A DNA stretch of 10,283 bases, taken from contig JAFGJP010000103.1 of assembly GCA_016929035.1 (NCBI GenBank), forward strand, positions 1-10,283, given 5' to 3'. Numbering within the stretch: position 1 is the first letter of the stretch; every line of letters starts with the position of its first letter. Positions 1 to 6,186 of the stretch are shown here, piece after piece. The notes beneath the pieces are model-generated. The model saw only the letters and a program-made list of their open reading frames with translations. It was not told where the DNA came from and made no database searches. The stretch comes from Candidatus Auribacterota bacterium (lineage in GTDB: Bacteria > Auribacterota > JAFGBW01 > JAFGJP01). Both the position numbers and the translations under genes were made by a program.

Positions 1-88
1 ATCAAAGATAACCCTGAATATGGTTTTTATGCAGCCTGAAAGAGTGATTTCGTTTTTCACCTGCATGTTGCAATGGCTGATAGCTGCT

Positions 89-122
89 TTTATCCTGCCT
101 TTGCATGCAAGGGCAGGATAAA
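89..122 (-). terminator. Strong stem-loop downstream of the ftsB-like gene
   Basis: An almost perfect hairpin lies 14 bases beyond the stop of the DivIC/FtsB-type gene. The arms 89-99 and 112-122 pair over 11 bp (TTTATCCTGCC with GGCAGGATAAA). Pairing continues inward through one T-G wobble and three more pairs to a CATG loop at 104-107. Its position suggests transcript termination or 3'-end protection for the eno-ftsB unit. No U-tract follows on either strand, so it is not a textbook intrinsic terminator. It could also be a dispersed palindromic repeat. Confidence 0.45.
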
Positions 123-135
123 CGAAACGGGTCGG

Positions 136-462
136 TCAGGGAGACTCAGCCGTATGCGATTCTTCCTCTTCAAACTGATAAATAATTTCACCTGAGCTGG
201 AGTAACCCAGTTTATCTCTTGCGACCTGTTCCAGCGATTCCTTGTCCTGGATAAGAGCTTTTTGCCTTTCTTTGAGGTCTTTGATCTCTTTTTCCTTCCG
301 GATGATATCCTGGTCCAGCTGATTTTCTGAAACATTCAGCTGATGCAGCTTTTTATACTTGGGGTAATAAAGGAAAGCCAGCAAAAGAGCGCCAACAAGG
401 ACAAAAAGCAGAAGGTTGATTCTCTTGAGAAAAACATGGTTTCCTTTTTCCCCATTATTCAT
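136..462 (-). CDS. Septum formation initiator, DivIC/FtsB family
   Basis: This 108-residue bitopic membrane protein belongs to the DivIC/FtsB family, which acts with FtsL and FtsQ in the divisome to help activate septal peptidoglycan synthesis. It has a short cytoplasmic N terminus (about 1-13), one transmembrane helix (about 15-33), a charged coiled coil (about 38-75), and then the family hallmark LEQVARDKLGYSSSGEIIY near 77-95. An acidic tail follows. Length and order are typical of the family. The ATG at 462 overlaps the eno stop in an ATGA arrangement, so translation is probably coupled to eno. The ribosome site (GGCGGA) is only moderate, which fits coupling. DivIC and FtsB cannot be told apart from sequence alone; a diderm host would favour calling it FtsB. 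Confidence 0.9.
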   Translation of the reverse strand: MNNGEKGNHVFLKRINLLLFVLVGALLLAFLYYPKYKKLHQLNVSENQLDQDIIRKEKEIKDLKERQKALIQDKESLEQVARDKLGYSSSGEIIYQFEEEESHTAESP

Positions 463-1718
463 ATGGTTCCGCCAAAAACCGCGCCTTTTCCCAGCATTTC
501 CTCTATCCTCAGGAGCTGGTTATACTTGGCTATCCGGTCCGTTCTCGATGCAGATCCTGTTTTGATCTGTCCGGTATTGAGAGCAACGGCAATATCAGCG
601 ATCGATGTGTCCTCTGTTTCTCCTGACCTGTGACTGACGACAGACGTATAGGCCGCCCGCTTGGCCATTTCGATGGCATCAAATGTTTCAGTCAGCGTTC
701 CGATCTGATTGACTTTGATCAGAATAGAATTAGCGATGCTTTCGTCGATTCCCTTTTTAAGCCTTTTTGTATTGGTCACGAAAAGATCATCGCCGACAAG
801 CTGGATCCTTTTTCCCAGCTTTTCCGTCTGATATTTCCATCCTTCCCAGTCATCTTCAGAAAGGCCGTCTTCTATGGAGATAATCGGGTATTTTTCCACA
901 AGCCCGGCATAGTAGTCCACGAGCTCTTTTGAAGTCTTCTGAGCGCCGTCGATAGAATATTTTCCGTTTTGAAAAAATTCACTTGCCGCAGCATCTATGG
1001 TGATAAAAATATCGCTTCCCGGCTTGTAGCCGGCTTTTTCAATAGCTTCGATGAGGAGCTGGACAGCTTCTTCGTTTGACTTGAGATTGGGGGCAAACCC
1101 GCCTTCGTCGCCAACGCTGGTCACGTATTTTCTCGAGCTGAGCACTTTTTTCAGCGAATGAAAGGTTTCACAGCCCATGCGGATGGCTTCCCGGAAGGAG
1201 GAGGCTCCTTTAGGCAGGATCATGAATTCCTGGATGTCGACATTATTGTCTGCATGCTTTCCGCCATTGAGCACATTCATCATGGGAACAGGGAGCGTCT
1301 TAGCGTTGACTCCTCCGAGATATTGAAAGAGAGGCAGCCCGAAATAATTGGCGCAGGCTCGTGCGCAGGCCATGGAAACGCCCAGCAGCGCGTTGGCTCC
1401 CAGCTTGCCTTTTTTTTCCGTGCCGTCAAGTTCAATAAGGATCCTGTCGATTTCTGTCTGTTTTGTTGCATCTAATCCTTCGACTTCAGGCAAGATGACC
1501 TCGTTGACATTATTGACAGCATTGAGAACGCCTTTCCCGAGATATCGTTTCTTGTCCCCGTCTCTCAGCTCAACAGCTTCGTGCTCACCTGTTGAGGCTC
1601 CGCTTGGAACAATGGCGCGGCCTTTGACTTCCCCTTCGAGAGTGACCTCCACTTCAACAGTAGGATTTCCTCGAGAATCAATAACTTCGCGTGCGTGAAC
1701 ATCTGTGATGGTGGTCAT
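459..1718 (-). CDS. eno: Enolase (phosphopyruvate hydratase)
   Basis: This enzyme interconverts 2-phosphoglycerate and phosphoenolpyruvate in glycolysis, in the cytoplasm, and needs Mg2+. The protein is 419 residues and full length. The N-terminal domain begins with the typical ITDVHAREVIDSRGNPTVE. In this numbering, the catalytic barrel shows SVGDEGGFAPNL (general-acid Glu205), metal ligands Asp242 (TIDAAASEF), Glu283 (SIEDG) and Asp310 (VGDD), catalytic Lys335 (ILIKVNQIGT), His363 in SHRSGETEDT, and Lys386 in KTGSASR. An in-frame ATG at 1742 would add eight residues. The ATG at 1718 is preferred because AAGGAG sits six bases before it and homologues start at this point. The gene has its own promoter upstream and overlaps the downstream ftsB-like gene by four bases. 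Confidence 0.98.
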   Translation of the reverse strand: MTTITDVHAREVIDSRGNPTVEVEVTLEGEVKGRAIVPSGASTGEHEAVELRDGDKKRYLGKGVLNAVNNVNEVILPEVEGLDATKQTEIDRILIELDGTEKKGKLGANALLGVSMACARACANYFGLPLFQYLGGVNAKTLPVPMMNVLNGGKHADNNVDIQEFMILPKGASSFREAIRMGCETFHSLKKVLSSRKYVTSVGDEGGFAPNLKSNEEAVQLLIEAIEKAGYKPGSDIFITIDAAASEFFQNGKYSIDGAQKTSKELVDYYAGLVEKYPIISIEDGLSEDDWEGWKYQTEKLGKRIQLVGDDLFVTNTKRLKKGIDESIANSILIKVNQIGTLTETFDAIEMAKRAAYTSVVSHRSGETEDTSIADIAVALNTGQIKTGSASRTDRIAKYNQLLRIEEMLGKGAVFGGTI

Positions 1719-1724
1719 AACAGG

Positions 1725-1730
1725 CTCCTT
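1725..1730 (-). promoter_or_regulatory. Ribosome binding site that sets the eno start
   Basis: AAGGAG on the minus strand lies six bases upstream of the ATG at 1718. It decides between this start and the in-frame ATG at 1742, which lies upstream of the site and has no comparable sequence before it. Confidence 0.85.
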
Positions 1731-1741
1731 TCTCTTATTCA

Positions 1742-1750
1742 ATTATATCA
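1742..1750 (-). promoter_or_regulatory. Possible second eno promoter, extended -10
   Basis: The minus strand reads TGATATAAT, a perfect extended -10 element (TG, one base, TATAAT at 1747-1742). No good -35 is seen at the expected spacing. Initiation near 1735 would leave a leader of under 20 bases that still contains the AAGGAG ribosome site at 1730-1725. The sequence match is strong, but the leader is very short and the region is AT-rich. Confidence 0.35.
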
Positions 1751-1776
1751 GATATATTGTCATGAATCAGGCAAAT

Positions 1777-1805
1777 ATTATGAGAAAACACGTGAGGAGA
1801 GTCAA
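1777..1805 (-). promoter_or_regulatory. Sigma-70-type promoter for eno
   Basis: On the minus strand a -35 box TTGACT (1805-1800) and a -10 box CATAAT (1782-1777) are separated by exactly 17 bases. Transcription would begin near 1770, giving a leader of about 50 bases before the eno ATG at 1718. Both boxes are close to consensus and no other gene competes for them. It should drive eno and the coupled ftsB-like gene. Confidence 0.7.
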
Positions 1806-1885
1806 GAGATAAATCGTAATTGGTCATACAGTTTGTATAATAAATTTTATTGTTTAGTTAAGATTGTTAATCATTTATGCGTTTA

Positions 1886-2048
1886 TACGGGTCCTGGCTT
1901 GATGTTTTCACAGCATGGACGTTTGTCTTGCTCCAGCGAGGCAAGACTTCACTCCGATTGCGACTTTCGCTCTCCTTCGAAATCTCAGGAACCATGCCCG
2001 CTCCAATCGCAATCAGGCCCTGCTTCTGAACACATCAAGCCACCCGTA
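1886..2048. repeat. 163-nt foldback element with nested inverted repeats
   Basis: This gene-free stretch between the small membrane protein and eno is built from nested inverted repeats. The ends pair as TACGGGT (1886-1892) with ACCCGTA (2042-2048). After a three-base bulge, GGCTTGATGT (1896-1905) pairs perfectly with ACATCAAGCC (2032-2041). The helix can continue through TTCA/TGAA (1907-1910, 2027-2030) and AGCA/TGCT (1912-1915, 2021-2024). Inside are a GTCTTGC/GCAAGAC hairpin (1925-1931, 1941-1947) and a GATTGCGA/TCGCAATC pair (1956-1963, 2007-2014) enclosing TTTCG/CGAAA (1965-1969, 1978-1982). A reading frame crosses it on the plus strand but does not look like protein. It could be a dispersed foldback or MITE-like repeat, or a structured RNA. 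I do not recognise a known RNA family, and no clear target-site duplication is visible. Confidence 0.6.
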
Positions 2049-2086
2049 ACGATAAGAAAAGCAGACTTGTTTATGAAATAGACAGG

Positions 2087-2377
2087 TCAATCGCCTTCGA
2101 TGAAAAATGACCATATGGCGAGCCCGATAAGAATCGCGCCGGAGAGGATAAAGCCGAAAGTGAACTGTGGCTGTGACGTCAAGACCTTGGAAATAGCATC
2201 TTCATTTTTTACGAAGATCCAGATAAATGAAAAGCTGTAAAGAGTAATAATGACAAAGCGAAAGCGTCCCATGAGCATGAAAAGCGTGCTGATAAAAACA
2301 AGTAAAAGAATATGCCAAAGAGGCAGGGCTACGTCAACGGTCGTCACTTTTCCTATCAGATTGAAAAAGAAATCCAA
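2087..2377 (-). CDS. Small three-helix membrane protein, unknown function
   Basis: I do not recognise this 96-residue protein. Three hydrophobic segments are visible (about 17-36, 41-57 and 73-93). A short basic stretch, GRFRF, lies between the first two and may mark the cytoplasmic side. A loop with KNEDAISK follows the second. The C terminus ends in the acidic FIEGD. There are no obvious catalytic residues or conserved Cys/His sets. The start codon is TTG at 2377, preceded by AGGAG (2389-2385) with seven bases between them, and no ATG fits better. It lies downstream of the chorismate mutase gene across a 107-base gap and seems to have its own extended -10 promoter. The composition is convincingly that of a real membrane protein. 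An inner-membrane location is inferred. Confidence 0.75.
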   Translation of the reverse strand: MDFFFNLIGKVTTVDVALPLWHILLLVFISTLFMLMGRFRFVIITLYSFSFIWIFVKNEDAISKVLTSQPQFTFGFILSGAILIGLAIWSFFIEGD

Positions 2378-2401
2378 AATATTTCTCCTGATTTTTGTCC
2401 T

Positions 2402-2410
2402 ATATTAGCA
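2402..2410 (-). promoter_or_regulatory. Possible extended -10 promoter for the small membrane protein
   Basis: The minus strand reads TGCTAATAT (2410-2402), an extended -10 type element about 25 bases upstream of the TTG start. A weak TTAATT lies 17 bases further upstream as a possible -35. The region is AT-rich, so chance matches are likely. Just upstream, between the element and the aroH stop, AAAATCATGATTTT followed by T residues could form a weak terminator for aroH. Confidence 0.35.
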
Positions 2411-2484
2411 TAATAATATCAATGAATTAAGTAAATTTTTAAAAAATCATGATTTTACGATGAATCTGTTTCATTCCCCCCTCT

Positions 2485-2853
2485 TCAGGAATCAGCTGAA
2501 AGATCAGGCCTGAGAGAAACAGCCTCTTTAAGATAAACATGGATCATGTCTTTTTGAGAAGTCTTGGTGTTGCAGTGGATGAGAATTCTCACGACTTTTC
2601 CAAGGCTTTCAGGGACAGGGATTTCTGTTAGACAGAGAAGAGGCGTATCTGTGAATCCGAGCTGGCGGGCAGCCAGAGCCGGAAATTCAGAAGTCAAATC
2701 AAGGGTAACAGAAAAGAAAATCGAGCAGACATCTTCTTTCCTGATATGATTTTTTTCTATCATCTCCTTGAGAAGAACCCTGGTCTCTTGAACGATGTCT
2801 TCAGGGGTGTTGTTGTCCACTGTTATAGCACCTCTGATTCCGCGGACAGGCAA
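2485..2853 (-). CDS. aroH: Chorismate mutase, AroH type (monofunctional)
   Basis: This enzyme converts chorismate to prephenate, the committed step towards phenylalanine and tyrosine. The 122-residue protein matches the Bacillus-type AroH fold, which forms a trimer with active sites between subunits. It opens with VRGIRGAITVDNNTPEDI, containing the active-site Arg7, and continues with SVTLDLTSEFPALAAR. Cys74 and Glu77 (CLTEIPV), Arg89 (KVVRIL) and Tyr107 (HVYLKEAVSLRPDL) correspond to the known active-site set. The start is TTG at 2853: AAAGGAGG lies seven bases upstream, the protein begins where homologues begin, and no ATG is available. No other aromatic-pathway gene is adjacent. I see no fused regulatory or dehydratase domain. 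Confidence 0.93.
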   Translation of the reverse strand: MPVRGIRGAITVDNNTPEDIVQETRVLLKEMIEKNHIRKEDVCSIFFSVTLDLTSEFPALAARQLGFTDTPLLCLTEIPVPESLGKVVRILIHCNTKTSQKDMIHVYLKEAVSLRPDLSADS

Positions 2854-2895
2854 TGGTTTTCCTCCTTTGAATTATTTGATTTTGAAAAATATACC

Positions 2896-2901
2896 ATTAT
2901 A
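2896..2901 (-). promoter_or_regulatory. Possible -10 box upstream of aroH
   Basis: A perfect TATAAT on the minus strand lies in the AT-rich spacer, 43 bases before the aroH TTG start. No convincing -35 box is seen at 16-18 bases, so activity is uncertain. Initiation near 2889 would leave a leader of about 35 bases that includes the strong AAAGGAGG site. Confidence 0.4.
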
Positions 2902-2940
2902 TTCGGAAATTTTAAAATATCTTTTTTTCATTCTTCAGGG

Positions 2941-3032
2941 TATCAGGATAACCGTATATCAGGTTTGACTGCTCTGTCTAACGCCTGATATCCTGATTTT
3001 CTGATGCCCTCCTGCCTGACTGATTATCTGAT
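2941..3032. repeat. CTGAT-rich repeat with 8-bp periodicity and inverted arms
   Basis: The spacer after oppF is built from variants of one short word. CCTGATAT, CCTGATTT and TCTGATGC follow each other directly (2984-3007). Two more CTGAT copies begin at 3020 and 3028, again eight bases apart. The inverted word occurs upstream as ATCAGGAT (2942-2949), which can pair with ATCCTGAT (2990-2997), and as ATATCAGG (2956-2963), which can pair with CCTGATAT (2984-2991). These two helices overlap and would compete. The element follows the operon end and could act in termination or mRNA protection, but there is no U-tract. It could equally be a degenerate simple repeat. Confidence 0.55.
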
Positions 3033-3059
3033 GACCTGCTTGTTTATTATCCATTTTCT

Positions 3060-4082
3060 CTATCTTGTGTCTTCTGTTCTCTGATTCTCGTACAGCCAGC
3101 AGGAAACAGTATGATTTCCATCTTTTTGCCTCAGATGTGGCTTCTTTTTCCGGCAGATATCCATGACTTTCGGACAGCGTGGATGGAAAGGACATCCTTC
3201 AGGAATGTTGACCGGCGAGGGGACATCTCCCTCGAGAATAATCCTTTTTCTTCGCTTTTCCGCGTCAAACTCAGGGACAGCTGAAATGAGAGCCTGCGTG
3301 TAAGGGTGAAGGGGATTGGCAAAAAGCTGAGTTGAAGGAAGTTCTTCGACGATTTCGCCGAGGTACATGATATAGATCCTGCTGCAGATCGATGAAGTGA
3401 TCTTCAGATCGTGTGAAATAAAAAGATAGGAAAGCCCATATTCATTCTTGAGTTCAAGAAGAAGATTGAGGATCTGCGACCTTATCGAGACATCAAGTGC
3501 GGAAAGAGGCTCGTCACAGACGATGAATCCGGGCCTGAGAGCGATGGCCCTTCCGATGCAGATTCGCTGCCGCTGTCCTCCGCTGAACTGGTGAGGATAT
3601 TTTTCCGATGCGTCTTCCGGAAGACCGATTTTTTGAAGAATATGATTGACGGCAGACACGATGCTTTTTTTATCCATCTGAAGGTCTTTTTTGAAGTTGT
3701 ATAATCCTTCGGCGATGATCTGCCTGATTTTGAAGCGGGGATTAAGCGAGCTGTAGGGGTCCTGAAAAATAAGCTGCATGCTTTGTCGGAGCGACCTGAG
3801 ATGACGTCCCCTGAAAGAAGTGATATCTTTTCCCTGAAAGATGATGCGCCCGGAAGTCGGCTCATAAAGCTTCAGCACAGCTCTTCCGAAAGTCGTTTTC
3901 CCGCAGCCCGATTCCCCGACAAGACCGACCGTTTCTCCTGATTCGATCTTTATGCTGACCTGATGAACGGCACGGATGGTCTCGGATTGCCTGCTGAAAA
4001 GACCCTTCTTTTTATAGAAGGATTTGCAGAGGTTTTCTGTGATCAGGACATAATTTTTTAATGTTGACGAAGAATCATTCAT
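3060..4082 (-). CDS. oppF: Oligopeptide/dipeptide ABC transporter ATP-binding protein, OppF/DppF type
   Basis: This is one of two ATPases that power peptide uptake through an Opp/Dpp-type importer at the inner face of the cytoplasmic membrane. The 340-residue protein carries Walker A GESGCGKT (56-63), Q-loop in LIFQDPYSSLNP, signature FSGGQRQR (166-173), Walker B IVCDE (187-191), D-loop SALD and the switch His224 (ISHD). The C-terminal oligopeptide-transporter extension includes HPYTQAL and the cysteine pattern C297, C303, C310, C328. Related DppD-type subunits bind an iron-sulfur cluster with such cysteines; here that is inference. It is the last gene of the operon, 11 bases after oppD. The ATG at 4082 has no clear ribosome site, so expression may depend on translation from oppD. 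F over D is assigned from gene order and its partner, and the substrate is not proven. Confidence 0.92.
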   Translation of the reverse strand: MNDSSSTLKNYVLITENLCKSFYKKKGLFSRQSETIRAVHQVSIKIESGETVGLVGESGCGKTTFGRAVLKLYEPTSGRIIFQGKDITSFRGRHLRSLRQSMQLIFQDPYSSLNPRFKIRQIIAEGLYNFKKDLQMDKKSIVSAVNHILQKIGLPEDASEKYPHQFSGGQRQRICIGRAIALRPGFIVCDEPLSALDVSIRSQILNLLLELKNEYGLSYLFISHDLKITSSICSRIYIMYLGEIVEELPSTQLFANPLHPYTQALISAVPEFDAEKRRKRIILEGDVPSPVNIPEGCPFHPRCPKVMDICRKKKPHLRQKDGNHTVSCWLYENQRTEDTR

Positions 4083-4093
4083 ATTTAAAACAT

Positions 4094-5116
4094 TCAGATG
4101 TTTTGTTTATTTGAGTTTTTTATTTTTTCATAATGATAACAGGCCGTAAAGTGAGTGTCATCCACCTGCGTCATAAAGGGAATTCTTTGATTACAGTCTT
4201 TTTCAGCATAATCGCATCGCGGATGAAAGGGGCATCCGCCGGGCTTACGGGCAGGATCTGGCACGGCTCCCGGGATGGTTTTCATTTTTTGCCATGAAGA
4301 AGATTCTTTCGGTATGCTCTCGAGAAGTTTTTTTGTGTAGGGGTGTTTGGGATCTTTGATAAGAACGTCTACCGGAGCTTCTTCAAAGTTCATCCCCGCG
4401 TACATAACAATAATTCGGTCAGCGATCTCTGAAACAAGAGGAAGGTCATGGGAAATAAAAACAATGCTGGAGGAGTGGTCTTTCAAGAGCTTTTTAAATA
4501 AGTTGATGATCTGGGCCTGCACGGTGACGTCCAGCGATGTCGTCGGCTCATCGGCGATAATAATGTCCGGCTCATTGATAAGGGCCATCGCCGTCATGAC
4601 CCTTTGTTTCTGTCCTCCGCTCATCTCGTGAGGATAATTATGCACCCGTTGTTCCGGGTCAGGTATCCCGACTTCCTTGAACATCTGTCTGGCTTTTTTC
4701 ATGGCGTCGCGGATGCTTTGTCCTGTATGTGCGCTGAGCGCTTCCGCCACCTGGTAGCCCACGGAAAGAACGGGGTTCAGGTAGCTGGACGGCTCCTGGA
4801 AGATCATGGAAATTTTTGTTCCCCTGATCGTGTTGAGCTGCTTCTGGCTGAGCCCGATGAGATCTTTCCCTTTAAAAAGAATTTCTCCCTTGACAATTTT
4901 TGCGCCAGGAGGAAGTATCTGAAGAACGGAAAGAGCTGTGAGGCTTTTCCCGCAGCCCGACTCTCCCACTATGCCCAGCACTTCGCCTTTCAACAGGTGA
5001 AATGTCAGCCCTTCCACCGCTTTTACGGGGAAAGCCCTTTCATCACAGAAGTATGTGTGGAGGTCTTTGACTTCAAGGATCTTTTCACGCTCTGTTTTCA
5101 TTTCTGATCTTTGCAT
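4094..5116 (-). CDS. oppD: Oligopeptide/dipeptide ABC transporter ATP-binding protein, OppD/DppD type
   Basis: This is the second ATPase of the peptide importer, expected to pair with the OppF-type subunit. The 340-residue protein has Walker A GESGCGKS (51-58), Q-loop MIFQEPSSYLNP, signature MSGGQKQR (165-172), Walker B IIIADE (185-190), D-loop TSLD and His223 in ISHD. The C-terminal extension shows KHPYTKKLL, PGAVPD, and cysteines 295, 301, 308 and 326 in the pattern that forms an iron-sulfur site in some DppD proteins. The ATG at 5116 follows GAGGGA at a usable distance and overlaps the end of oppC by 32 bases. An internal ATG at 5101 is the alternative and has a poorer site. The overlap points to coupled translation. 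Confidence 0.93.
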   Translation of the reverse strand: MQRSEMKTEREKILEVKDLHTYFCDERAFPVKAVEGLTFHLLKGEVLGIVGESGCGKSLTALSVLQILPPGAKIVKGEILFKGKDLIGLSQKQLNTIRGTKISMIFQEPSSYLNPVLSVGYQVAEALSAHTGQSIRDAMKKARQMFKEVGIPDPEQRVHNYPHEMSGGQKQRVMTAMALINEPDIIIADEPTTSLDVTVQAQIINLFKKLLKDHSSSIVFISHDLPLVSEIADRIIVMYAGMNFEEAPVDVLIKDPKHPYTKKLLESIPKESSSWQKMKTIPGAVPDPARKPGGCPFHPRCDYAEKDCNQRIPFMTQVDDTHFTACYHYEKIKNSNKQNI

Positions 5117-6143
5117 CTGTGGCGTCCCTCAGGCGGTCGCCCAGGAAGTTGTATGCCAGCACGGTTAAAAAAATAAAAAAACCTGATGACAGTATCCATG
5201 GATACAGCGTTATCTGGGATATCGCCATGGCGTCTGCCAGAAGATTACCCCAGCTCACCCCGGGATCCTGGATGCCGAGCCCGAGCATGCTGAGCGTCGA
5301 CTCCCCGATGATATATCCGGGAATACTTATTGTAACATAGACTATAGCGTATGATAAAGTGTTTGGAAGAATATAGAGAGCTATCACTTTCAGATCCGTC
5401 GCTCCCATCGCTCTGGCTGCGGTGACGTATTCCTGCTCTTTCAGCGAGAGGACCATGCCCCGGATGACCCTTGCCATTCCAGCCCACCCGATAAAGCTCA
5501 TGATAAAGACGATGATAAAATACATTTTCACGCTTGATATCTCGGGAGGGATGGCAGCTCTCAGCGTCAGCATAAGATAAAACATTGGGAACATCCATAT
5601 CATTTCACAAAATCGCATAATAAAGAAATCTATGCTTTTCCCGTAATAGCCTGCGATGCTTCCAAAGGCCATGCCCAGAACAAAAGAGATCAAAGCGCCG
5701 ATAAGCCCGATGCTGAGCGATACCCTCGAGCCGTAGCAGATGCGGCTCCAGAGATCTCTTCCCCTGGAATCTGTTCCCAGCAGGTTAAAGGGAGTGCTGT
5801 CTGTTCCGAAAAGATGGATGTCGGAAGAGAAGATGCCGAGTATTTTATAGGGAAATCCATTAACGAAAAACCGGAGATTTACGGGGTGGTCTTTTTCTTT
5901 CTCGTAGAGCCTTTGCGCCATTTCGCTCTTTGCTCTTTTCTGTTCATAAAAAAAGGGACGAAGATGAAAATCCTTTTTCTCGTCGAAAAATCTTATCCGG
6001 TCAGGCGGCTTGTAGATGTTCCGCCGCTGTTCTTCATCATAGTGATAGGGCGCAAAAAAATCAGCGAAGACAGCTATTATGTAGAGCGAACCGAGAATAA
6101 AAAGGAATAAGAGGACATCCCATGACTTGAGCGTTATTTTCAT
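5085..6143 (-). CDS. oppC: Oligopeptide/dipeptide ABC transporter permease, OppC/DppC type
   Basis: This is an inner-membrane permease subunit of a peptide ABC importer, 352 residues. One N-terminal helix (about 10-30) is followed by a long soluble stretch (about 31-130), expected to be periplasmic, with IRFFDEKKDFHLRPFFY. Next comes LLGTDSRGRDLWSRICYGSR, a family landmark, and about five further helices. The EAA loop that contacts the ATPases is visible as EQEYVTAARAMGATDLKVI (about 236-254). The tail YNFLGDRLRDATD is typical of OppC/DppC. The family normally works as a heterodimer with OppB/DppB, but no such gene lies in the window. The gene sits 43 bases after the pseudoprotease gene and overlaps oppD. 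The ribosome site before the ATG at 6143 is weak (GAG followed by an A run). Confidence 0.93.
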   Translation of the reverse strand: MKITLKSWDVLLFLFILGSLYIIAVFADFFAPYHYDEEQRRNIYKPPDRIRFFDEKKDFHLRPFFYEQKRAKSEMAQRLYEKEKDHPVNLRFFVNGFPYKILGIFSSDIHLFGTDSTPFNLLGTDSRGRDLWSRICYGSRVSLSIGLIGALISFVLGMAFGSIAGYYGKSIDFFIMRFCEMIWMFPMFYLMLTLRAAIPPEISSVKMYFIIVFIMSFIGWAGMARVIRGMVLSLKEQEYVTAARAMGATDLKVIALYILPNTLSYAIVYVTISIPGYIIGESTLSMLGLGIQDPGVSWGNLLADAMAISQITLYPWILSSGFFIFLTVLAYNFLGDRLRDATDAKIRNENRA

Positions 6144-6186
6144 TTTTTCTCAAAGCGACCACATGTGAGAACCGGAACAGGCGGTC

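Noticed and set aside
1..66. Minus-strand frame from an ATG at 66 open to the window edge (22 codons, beginning MQVKNEITLSG)
   Set aside because: It could be the start of the next gene, but it has no ribosome binding site, is too short to judge, and shows no recognisable motif.
1719..1742. Eight-residue N-terminal extension of enolase from the ATG at 1742
   Set aside because: The AAGGAG site lies inside this stretch and points to the ATG at 1718, where homologues also begin.
1886..2048. 6S RNA, SRP RNA, RNase P or hammerhead ribozyme
   Set aside because: The nested stems suggested a structured RNA, but I found none of the conserved core sequences of these families on either strand.
1695..2081. 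Plus-strand frame of 128 codons across the eno upstream region
   Set aside because: It spans the eno promoter and the inverted-repeat element, has unprotein-like composition, and no ribosome site. The frame is explained by the foldback repeat.
2941..3032. CRISPR array
   Set aside because: The repeated word is only about 8 bp with no regular spacers, so it does not resemble a CRISPR repeat-spacer structure.
4604..5107. Plus-strand frame of 167 codons opposite oppD
   Set aside because: Antisense shadow of a well-supported ATPase gene, with no independent start signals.
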